From: Marivita sp. GX14005
GTDB taxonomy: Bacteria; Pseudomonadota; Alphaproteobacteria; Rhodobacterales; Rhodobacteraceae
Reading direction: 5' to 3'
Assembly (NCBI RefSeq): GCF_023370775.1
Contig: NZ_JAMCCQ010000001.1
Coordinates: 496,001 to 560,000 of the forward strand
DNA length: 64,000 bases
Made by a program: the position numbers and the translations under genes. This document shows positions 57,345-64,000 of this stretch, piece after piece. Position 1 is the first letter of the stretch. The number at the start of each line of letters is the position of its first letter. The notes under the pieces are model-generated. The model worked only from the letters and a program-made list of their open reading frames with translations. It did not search any database and was not told the origin of the DNA.

Positions 57345-58538
57345 ATGAACATCCACGAGTATCAGGCGAAAGCCCTGCTGCGCAGCTACGGCGCTCCGGT
57401 GTCCGATGGCCGCGTGGTCCTCAAGGCCGAAGAGGCCAAGACCAAGGCAGGTGAGATGGACGGGCCGCTCTGGGTGGTCAAGGCGCAGATCCATGCCGGA
57501 GGGCGCGGCAAGGGCACCTTCAAGGAAGATAGCGCAGGCGACGCCGGCGGTGTGCGCCTTGCCAAATCGGTGGAGGAAGCGGCCGAGGAAGCCAAGAAAA
57601 TGCTTGGCCGCACGCTCGTGACCAAGCAGACCGGCGAGGCCGGCAAGCAGGTCAACCGCATCTATATCGAGGACGGATCGGGCATCGAGACCGAGATGTA
57701 TCTCGCGCTCCTCGTGGATCGCCAGACCTCCCGAGTGTCCTTCGTCGCCTCTACCGAGGGCGGCATGGATATCGAGGAGGTTGCCGAGAAGACCCCCGAG
57801 AAGATCCTGTCATTCAGCGTCGATCCCGCGACAGGGTATCAACCGTTCCACGGTCGCCGCATCGCCTTCAACCTTGGCCTGACCGGCAAGCAGGTGAAAC
57901 AGTGCGTCGCGCTGATGGGAACGCTCTACAAGCTCTTTGTCGAGAAAGACATGGAGATGCTTGAGATCAACCCGTTGATCGTCACTGACGGCGGCGATCT
58001 GAAATGTCTCGATGCCAAGATGGGCTTTGACGGGAACGCGATTTACCGCCACCCCGATATTGCCGAATTGCGCGACACGACCGAGGAAGACCCGAAAGAA
58101 CTCGAAGCCTCGAAATACGATCTGAACTACATCGCTCTGGACGGCGAGATCGGCTGCATGGTCAACGGCGCGGGCCTTGCCATGGCGACGATGGACATCA
58201 TCAAGCTCTACGGCGCGGAGCCTGCCAACTTCCTCGACGTGGGCGGCGGCGCGACCAAGGAAAAGGTCACCGAGGCGTTCAAGATCATCACCTCCGACCC
58301 GCAGGTCAAAGGCATCCTCGTCAACATCTTCGGCGGCATCATGCGCTGCGATGTGATCGCCGAAGGCGTGATTGCGGCTGTGAAAGAGGTCGGCCTCAAG
58401 GTGCCGCTGGTGGTCCGTCTGGAAGGCACGAATGTCGACAAGGGGAAAGAGATCATCCAGAACTCCGGCCTCGACGTGATCGCCGCCGACGACCTCAAGG
58501 ATGGCGCGCAGAAGATCGTCAAGGCGGTCAAGGGGTGA
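57345..58538 (+). CDS. sucC: Succinyl-CoA synthetase beta subunit
   Basis: A 397-aa subunit with the ATP-grasp fold: [16 protein letters not shown] at the start, [34 protein letters not shown], and [12 protein letters not shown] at the CoA-facing end. With SucD it makes succinate and ATP from succinyl-CoA in the TCA cycle. Its stop is overlapped by the GTG of the next gene (GTGA). Confidence 0.96.
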   Translation: MNIHEYQAKALLRSYGAPVSDGRVVLKAEEAKTKAGEMDGPLWVVKAQIHAGGRGKGTFKEDSAGDAGGVRLAKSVEEAAEEAKKMLGRTLVTKQTGEAGKQVNRIYIEDGSGIETEMYLALLVDRQTSRVSFVASTEGGMDIEEVAEKTPEKILSFSVDPATGYQPFHGRRIAFNLGLTGKQVKQCVALMGTLYKLFVEKDMEMLEINPLIVTDGGDLKCLDAKMGFDGNAIYRHPDIAELRDTTEEDPKELEASKYDLNYIALDGEIGCMVNGAGLAMATMDIIKLYGAEPANFLDVGGGATKEKVTEAFKIITSDPQVKGILVNIFGGIMRCDVIAEGVIAAVKEVGLKVPLVVRLEGTNVDKGKEIIQNSGLDVIAADDLKDGAQKIVKAVKG

Positions 58539-59086
58539 GACCCGGTTGGCCGCGCGCTGTTTCGTGTGGAGGAGCAATGCTCATGACGCTTGCGCTGACG
58601 GGGTGTCTCGATACGTCGCCCGACGCTGTAGAACTTTCCAACATACGTCCATGGAACGTGATCCCGAGAAGCAGCCCGACGGCTTTCGTCAAGACATTTG
58701 ACAGACTGTGCGTGAAGCCTCTGGTTGCAAAGCAGCCGTTCGAGACAACGCTTCGAAATGCCAGCTATGTCCCGACCGGCAAACGGGACAGGCGCGGTTT
58801 CCGCACCTTTGTCGTGGATGATCGTCGCCCCGCCGTTCTGGTTCAGGAGCGCAGGGCAAGCCGGGGTTGCGGGGTGATTGCCGTCGCGCGCACCGGACAG
58901 ACGCAGCGCGTGCGCAACGCCATTCCACAACTCTTCCCGAACGCCCGTCCCGCCAATCCGTCCCTGGTTGCGGGGGCCGAACAGGTCTGGGTCGAGACAA
59001 GTCCCACGCGGGTCATCTTTACCAGTCGCGATGCATCCATTCCGAGCGGGGCCAATTACCGCCTTGCCGTCATTGAAACCGAATAG
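58535..59086 (+). CDS. Lipoprotein inserted between sucC and sucD
   Basis: A 183-aa protein I do not recognise. The GTG start at 58535 gives MRPGWPRAV, a hydrophobic stretch and lipobox LTGC (Cys24). A shorter start at 58583 has a GGAGGAG ribosome site eight bases upstream but leaves only seven residues before that Cys, too short for a signal peptide. The mature part has two Cys and a mixed beta/alpha pattern. It overlaps sucC by four bases, so it is co-transcribed with the suc genes. Location probably periplasmic. Confidence 0.62.
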   Translation: MRPGWPRAVSCGGAMLMTLALTGCLDTSPDAVELSNIRPWNVIPRSSPTAFVKTFDRLCVKPLVAKQPFETTLRNASYVPTGKRDRRGFRTFVVDDRRPAVLVQERRASRGCGVIAVARTGQTQRVRNAIPQLFPNARPANPSLVAGAEQVWVETSPTRVIFTSRDASIPSGANYRLAVIETE

Positions 59087-59129
59087 CCGCCAAGCGGTTG
59101 AAGAGATTCATATAGAAGGAGCCAATGTC

Positions 59130-60014
59130 ATGGCCGTCCTCATCGACGAAAACACCAAAGTCATCTGTCAGGGTCTGACCGGCAGCCAAGGCACATTCCA
59201 CACCGAACAGGCCATCGCCTATGGCACCAAGATGGTCGGCGGCGTGACGCCGGGCAAGGGCGGGCAGACGCATCTCGACCTGCCGGTCTTCAACTCGGTG
59301 CACGAGGCCAAGCATGTCACGGGTGCCAACGCCTCGGTGATCTACGTGCCGCCCCCCTTCGCGGCGGATTCGATCCTTGAGGCGATCGACGCCGAGATGG
59401 ACGTGATCGTCTGCATCACCGAGGGCATCCCTGTGCTCGACATGATGAAGGTGAAGCGCGCACTGGAGACCTCGAAATCGACGCTGATCGGCCCGAACTG
59501 CCCCGGCGTCATCACACCCGACGCCTGCAAGATCGGCATCATGCCCGGCCATATCCACAAGCGTGGCACGGTGGGCGTTGTCTCCCGTTCCGGCACGCTG
59601 ACCTATGAGGCGGTCAAGCAGACCACCGATGTCGGCCTTGGCCAGTCCACCTGCGTCGGCATCGGCGGCGATCCGATCAAGGGGACCGAGCATATCGATG
59701 TGCTGGAATGGTTCCTTGCCGATGACGAAACCGAGAGCATCATCATGATCGGCGAAATCGGCGGCAGCGCAGAGGAAGAGGCCGCGCAGTTTCTCGCGGA
59801 TGAGAAGAAGAAGGGCCGCTGGAAGCCCACCGCCGGCTTCATCGCGGGCCGCACAGCTCCTCCGGGCCGGCGCATGGGTCATGCAGGCGCCATCGTCGCC
59901 GGCGGCAAGGGCGGTGCCGAGGACAAGATCGAGGCGATGAAATCGGCTGGCATCGTGGTGGCGGAAAGCCCCGCGTCGCTGGGTGAGGCGGTGCTTGAGG
60001 CGATCAAGGGGTGA
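59130..60014 (+). CDS. sucD: Succinyl-CoA synthetase alpha subunit
   Basis: A 294-aa subunit. [24 protein letters not shown] opens the CoA-binding domain, and the phosphorylated His is in [17 protein letters not shown]. The start at 59130 has AAGGAG eight bases upstream; the frame further upstream lies in the lipoprotein gene and is not part of it. Confidence 0.96.
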   Translation: MAVLIDENTKVICQGLTGSQGTFHTEQAIAYGTKMVGGVTPGKGGQTHLDLPVFNSVHEAKHVTGANASVIYVPPPFAADSILEAIDAEMDVIVCITEGIPVLDMMKVKRALETSKSTLIGPNCPGVITPDACKIGIMPGHIHKRGTVGVVSRSGTLTYEAVKQTTDVGLGQSTCVGIGGDPIKGTEHIDVLEWFLADDETESIIMIGEIGGSAEEEAAQFLADEKKKGRWKPTAGFIAGRTAPPGRRMGHAGAIVAGGKGGAEDKIEAMKSAGIVVAESPASLGEAVLEAIKG

Positions 60015-60028
60015 ACGCCCCCACTTGC

Positions 60029-60055
60029 GCAGGGTGGGCAAATTCCCCACCCTGC
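60029..60055 (+). terminator. Hairpin in the sucD-sucA gap (first)
   Basis: A ten-base stem (60029-60038 with 60046-60055) with a seven-base loop follows sucD. No T-run, so attenuation or RNA processing is more likely than termination. Confidence 0.5.
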
Positions 60056-60071
60056 CAGCAAGCCGCGCGAT

Positions 60072-60091
60072 AGCGGATCCGTTGATCCGCT
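60072..60091 (+). terminator. Hairpin in the sucD-sucA gap (second)
   Basis: A perfect eight-base stem (60072-60079 with 60084-60091) closes CGTT and is followed by TT. Together with the first hairpin it fills the 115-base gap before sucA. Could adjust the ratio between synthetase and dehydrogenase. Confidence 0.45.
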
Positions 60092-60129
60092 TTCCTGCTG
60101 CTTGATCCAACCCGGTCGGGAGGCCAAAG

Positions 60130-63096
60130 ATGACAGATCAAAGCCCCAACGCATTGTTCCACGCGTCCAGCTTCATGCAGGGCCATAACGCGGAATATCT
60201 CGAACAGATGTATGCCCGCTACGCGTCCGATCCGAATGCGGTCGATGAGGCTTGGCAAGCGTTCTTCAGACAGCTCGGCGATGATGGAACGAGCGTGCAG
60301 AAAGAGGCCAGCGGCCCAAGCTGGGCGCGCGCCGATTGGCCCCCGATGCCCGGTGACGATCTGACAGCGGCGCTTGACGGGCAATGGCCCGCCTCGATCG
60401 AGACGAAGGCGGCAGGCGACAAGATCAAGGCGAAAGCGGCCGAGAAAGGCGTTGAGGTCACTGACGATGCCATTCAACGCGCCGTGCTGGATTCGATCCG
60501 CGCGCTCATGCTGATCCGCGCCTATCGCATCCGCGGCCATCTTGCCGCCGATCTCGATCCTTTGGGCATGCGGGACGAAACCCCGCATCCCGAACTCGAT
60601 CCGAAATCCTACGGCTTCACCGAAGCGGACATGGATCGCCCGATCTTCATCGACAATGTGCTGGGTCTTCAGATCGCGTCGATGCGGCAGATTGTGGATA
60701 TCGTGAAAAGCACCTATTGCGGCACATTCGCGCTGCAATACATGCATATTTCCGACCCCGAACAATCCGCCTGGCTGAAGGAGCGGATCGAAGGCTACGG
60801 CAAGGAAGTCAAGTTCACGCGCGAGGGTCGCAAAGCCATTCTGAACAAGATGGTCGAGGCCGAGGGTTTCGAGAAGTTTCTCCATGTCAAATACATGGGC
60901 ACCAAGCGCTTCGGCCTCGACGGCGGCGAAAGCCTGATCCCCGCAATGGAGCAGATCATCAAGCGCGGCGGCAATCTCGGGGTGAAGGAGATCACCATCG
61001 GCATGCCGCATCGCGGCCGTCTGTCCGTGCTCGCCAATGTGATGCAAAAACCCTACCGCGCGATCTTCAACGAATTTCAGGGCGGCAGTTTCAAGCCCGA
61101 CGAGGTCGACGGGTCCGGCGACGTGAAATACCATCTCGGCGCATCCTCCGACCGTGAATTCGACGGCAACACCGTCCACCTGTCGCTGACGGCGAACCCG
61201 TCGCATCTCGAAGCCGTTAACCCTGTCGTTCTGGGCAAGGTGCGGGCCAAGCAGGATCAGCTGGGCGATACCGAGCGCAAACAGGTCATCCCACTTTTGC
61301 TGCACGGTGACGCGGCCTTTGCCGGGCAAGGGGTGGTGGCGGAATGTTTCGCGCTTTCGGGCCTGCGCGGCCACCGCACCGGCGGCACGATCCATATCGT
61401 GGTGAACAACCAGATCGGCTTCACCACGGCGCCGCATTTCAGCCGGTCCTCCCCTTATCCCACGGACAACGCGCTGGTGGTCGAAGCGCCGATCTTCCAC
61501 GTCAATGGCGATGACCCGGAAGCGGTGGTTCACGCCGCCAAGGTCGCCACCGAGTTCCGCCAGAAATTCGGCAAAGACGTGGTGATCGACATGTTCTGCT
61601 ATCGCCGCTTCGGCCACAACGAGGGGGATGAACCGATGTTCACCAATCCCCTCATGTACAAGAAGATCAAGCAGCAGAAGACCACCCTGTCGCTTTATAC
61701 TGAACGTCTGGTGAAAGATGGATTGATCCCCGAAGGCGAAGTCGAGGATATGAAAGCGGCGTTTCAGTCGCATCTGAACGAGGAGTTCGAGGCCGGCAAG
61801 AACTACAAGCCGAACAAGGCCGATTGGCTCGATGGCCGCTGGTCGCATCTCGATCGCCAGAAACAGGGCAAATATCAGCGGGGCAAGACCTCGATCAAGC
61901 CCGGGACCCTCGCCGAGATCGGCAAGGCCCTGACGACCGTCCCGGACGGTTTCCCGCTTCATCGCACGATCAGCCGCTTTCTCGACGCCCGAAAGGAAAT
62001 GTTCGAAACCGGCAAGGGCTTTGACTGGGCCACGGCAGAGGCGCTGTCCTTCGGCTCGCTGCTCACCGAAGGCTACCCTGTCCGGCTGGCGGGGCAGGAC
62101 AGCACCCGGGGCACGTTCAGTCAGCGCCACTCCGGTCTGGTCGATCAGGAAACCGAAGAGCGCTACTACCCGCTCAACCACATCCGCGAGGGGCAAAGCC
62201 GTTACGAGGTGATCGACAGCGCCCTTTCCGAATACGCCGTGCTCGGCTTCGAATATGGCTACAGCCTTGCCGAACCGAATGCGCTCACCCTTTGGGAAGC
62301 GCAGTTCGGCGATTTCGCCAATGGCGCGCAGATCATGTTCGACCAGTTCATTTCGTCGGGCGAGAGCAAATGGCTTCGCATGTCGGGCCTCGTCTGCCTG
62401 CTGCCGCACGGCTTCGAGGGCCAGGGGCCCGAACATTCCTCCGCCCGGCTGGAGCGCTTCCTGCAAATGTGCGGGCAGGACAACTGGATCGTCGCGAATT
62501 GCACGACCCCGGCCAATTACTTCCACATCCTGCGCCGGCAGCTGCATCGCAGCTTCCGCAAGCCGCTCATCCTGATGACGCCCAAATCGCTCCTCCGCCA
62601 CAAGCTCGCGACCTCCACCGCCGAGGATTTCACGGATGGGTCGAGCTTTCACCGCGTGCTTTGGGACGATGCAGAAAAGGGCCAGTCGGATACGAAGCTG
62701 GCGCCGGACGACAAGATCAAACGCGTCGTGATGTGTTCGGGAAAGGTCTATTACGACCTGCTCGAAGAACGCGATGCCCGCGGAATCGACGATGTCTACA
62801 TCCTGCGGTTCGAGCAGTTCTATCCCTTCCCCGCCATCTCGGCGGTGAAAGAGCTGGAACGCTTCCCGCAGGCAGAAATGATCTGGTGCCAGGAAGAGCC
62901 CAAGAACCAGGGCGCATGGACCTTCATGGAGCCGAATCTCGAATGGGTTCTCGGGCGGATCAAAGCCAAGACCCGTCGCCCGACCTATGTCGGCCGTGCC
63001 ACATCGGCCTCTCCGGCCACGGGCCTGGCCAGCCAACACAAAGCACAGCAAGAGGCGCTCGTTGACGAGGCGCTGACGATCGAAGGGAAGAAATAA
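60130..63096 (+). CDS. sucA: 2-oxoglutarate dehydrogenase E1 (SucA)
   Basis: A 988-aa thiamine-dependent E1. The start MTDQSPNALFHASSFMQGHNAEYLEQMY is the N-terminal segment that binds E2. Motifs TIGMPHRGRLSVLANV, HGDAAFAGQGVVAE and FCYRRFGHNEGDEP are the TPP-binding and catalytic regions. Ribosome site GGGAGG six bases upstream. It decarboxylates 2-oxoglutarate and passes the succinyl group to SucB. Confidence 0.97.
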   Translation: MTDQSPNALFHASSFMQGHNAEYLEQMYARYASDPNAVDEAWQAFFRQLGDDGTSVQKEASGPSWARADWPPMPGDDLTAALDGQWPASIETKAAGDKIKAKAAEKGVEVTDDAIQRAVLDSIRALMLIRAYRIRGHLAADLDPLGMRDETPHPELDPKSYGFTEADMDRPIFIDNVLGLQIASMRQIVDIVKSTYCGTFALQYMHISDPEQSAWLKERIEGYGKEVKFTREGRKAILNKMVEAEGFEKFLHVKYMGTKRFGLDGGESLIPAMEQIIKRGGNLGVKEITIGMPHRGRLSVLANVMQKPYRAIFNEFQGGSFKPDEVDGSGDVKYHLGASSDREFDGNTVHLSLTANPSHLEAVNPVVLGKVRAKQDQLGDTERKQVIPLLLHGDAAFAGQGVVAECFALSGLRGHRTGGTIHIVVNNQIGFTTAPHFSRSSPYPTDNALVVEAPIFHVNGDDPEAVVHAAKVATEFRQKFGKDVVIDMFCYRRFGHNEGDEPMFTNPLMYKKIKQQKTTLSLYTERLVKDGLIPEGEVEDMKAAFQSHLNEEFEAGKNYKPNKADWLDGRWSHLDRQKQGKYQRGKTSIKPGTLAEIGKALTTVPDGFPLHRTISRFLDARKEMFETGKGFDWATAEALSFGSLLTEGYPVRLAGQDSTRGTFSQRHSGLVDQETEERYYPLNHIREGQSRYEVIDSALSEYAVLGFEYGYSLAEPNALTLWEAQFGDFANGAQIMFDQFISSGESKWLRMSGLVCLLPHGFEGQGPEHSSARLERFLQMCGQDNWIVANCTTPANYFHILRRQLHRSFRKPLILMTPKSLLRHKLATSTAEDFTDGSSFHRVLWDDAEKGQSDTKLAPDDKIKRVVMCSGKVYYDLLEERDARGIDDVYILRFEQFYPFPAISAVKELERFPQAEMIWCQEEPKNQGAWTFMEPNLEWVLGRIKAKTRRPTYVGRATSASPATGLASQHKAQQEALVDEALTIEGKK

Positions 63097-64000
63097 TGAC
63101 CACCGAAGTGCGCGTGCCCACCCTGGGAGAATCGGTCACCGAAGCGACTGTCGCCACCTGGTTCAAGAAACCCGGCGACACCATCGCGCAGGACGAGATG
63201 CTGTGCGAACTGGAGACCGACAAGGTCACCGTCGAAGTGCCTGCGCCTGCCTCCGGCAAACTGGCCGACATCGTCGCCGCCGAGGGGGAAACCGTCGGCG
63301 TCGATGCGCTGCTTGCCACCATCGCCGAGGCCAGAGACGCCGGTTCCGCCACGATCGAGGAACGGCCGGCCAAGGCCGCTGCGCCCGACGCGCCCGAGGC
63401 CGATAGCGGCCAAGGCGAAAGCGGCGGCTCCACCGATATCATGGTCCCGACTCTCGGCGAATCCGTGAGCGAAGCCACCGTTTCGACATGGTTCAAGAAG
63501 GTCGGTGATACGGTCGCGCAAGACGAGATGCTGTGCGAACTCGAGACCGACAAGGTTTCCGTCGAAGTGCCCGCCCCCGCCGCCGGTACGCTCAGCGAGA
63601 TCACCGCCGAAGAAGGCGCGACCGTTCAGGCCGGCGGCAAGCTCGGTGTGATCGGCGGCAGCGCCGGTGCCGCGGCGTCCGCCAAGGCGCAGGAAACCAA
63701 ACCCGCCCCTGGCAGCCAGCCCGCCAGCACCGGCGGTGCGGATGTCGAGGATGCGCCTTCTGCCAAGAAAGCAATGGCCGAAGCCGGCATCAGCCGCGAC
63801 CAGGTCGACGGCTCCGGCAAGGATGGGCGCGTGATGAAGGAAGACGTGGCAAAAGCTGTAGCCGCCGCCTCCAGCGCCCCGCAACAGGGCAGCGCCCCCG
63901 CCAGCGCCCCGCGCGCGCCGGTGTCCGCCGATGACGCCTCGCGCGAGGAACGGGTCAAGATGACCCGCCTGCGCCAGACGATCGCCCGCCGCCTCAAGGA
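63096..64000 (+). CDS. sucB: 2-oxoglutarate dehydrogenase E2 (SucB), 3' end outside window
   Basis: The first 301 residues are visible. Two lipoyl domains (about 1-80 and 113-190) are close copies, each with ELETDKV; the lipoylated lysines are Lys43 and Lys153, exactly 110 residues apart. A peripheral-subunit-binding domain follows (about 220-255, SAKKAMAEAGISRDQVDGSGKDGRVMKEDV). The catalytic domain starts near residue 285 and runs out of the window. E. coli SucB has one lipoyl domain. The ATG overlaps the sucA stop. Confidence 0.95.
   Translation, partial: MTTEVRVPTLGESVTEATVATWFKKPGDTIAQDEMLCELETDKVTVEVPAPASGKLADIVAAEGETVGVDALLATIAEARDAGSATIEERPAKAAAPDAPEADSGQGESGGSTDIMVPTLGESVSEATVSTWFKKVGDTVAQDEMLCELETDKVSVEVPAPAAGTLSEITAEEGATVQAGGKLGVIGGSAGAAASAKAQETKPAPGSQPASTGGADVEDAPSAKKAMAEAGISRDQVDGSGKDGRVMKEDVAKAVAAASSAPQQGSAPASAPRAPVSADDASREERVKMTRLRQTIARRLK

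Noticed and set aside
60004-63051. 1015-aa minus-strand frame
   Set aside because: Antisense to sucA; composition and lack of domain show it is a shadow.

Overview
The window looks like chromosomal DNA from a marine or halotolerant alphaproteobacterium, most likely a Roseobacter-type Rhodobacteraceae. The reasons are high GC with strong codon-position bias, dnaG and rpoD in tandem, an Mrp antiporter with subunits A and B fused, phosphonate-type uptake, an ectoine/hydroxyectoine catabolic cluster, and a sucCDAB cluster. I see no insertion sequence, prophage, integrase, CRISPR array or plasmid feature. Nearly all genes have recognisable families, so the novel material is in small proteins, unusual domain combinations and regulatory sequence.

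Layout. 1-2.6 kb: truncated nrdR, a short-chain dehydrogenase, dodecin plus a 63-aa repeat peptide, an HlyU-family protein and a DUF378 membrane protein. 2.6-8.5 kb, minus strand: rpoD, dnaG, a small secreted protein and glutamate dehydrogenase. 8.8-11.6 kb: three Tad-type (TadG/TadE-like) pseudopilin or secreted proteins. 11.6-14.2 kb: a membrane protein, an MsbA-like exporter and tRNA-Gly(TCC). 14.2-18.5 kb: a ugpBAEC-type sugar or glycerol-phosphate importer, divergent from an acetolactate-synthase-like enzyme. 20.4-25.3 kb: an FMN-binding stress protein, then phnD-phnC-phnE-phnE with a HAD phosphatase. 25.4-29.7 kb: an MCE/Mla-type lipid transporter. 30.1-36.1 kb: mnhA(B)CDEFG.

36.1-48.1 kb is the ectoine/hydroxyectoine cluster. 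asnC-ssd-atf runs on the minus strand, divergent from uehABC-usp-eutABCDE on the plus strand. UehABC imports the solute, EutABC convert hydroxyectoine to ectoine, EutD opens the ring, EutE deacetylates, and Atf and Ssd deliver aspartate. The MocR-type regulator EnuR often found beside uehA is absent here; a 15-bp palindrome between a possible -35 and -10 is a candidate AsnC site.

48.1-53.8 kb: an RND pump, its adaptor and a FAS1/PRC-barrel protein. 53.9-57.0 kb: a TPP riboswitch with a readable Shine-Dalgarno switch controlling thiM-thiE-thiD-tenA. 57.3-64.0 kb: sucC, a lipoprotein gene, sucD, sucA and the start of sucB (two lipoyl domains).

A recurring pattern is that all three solute-binding-protein genes (ugpB, phnD, uehA) are first in their operons and are followed by a strong intercistronic hairpin before the next transport gene.
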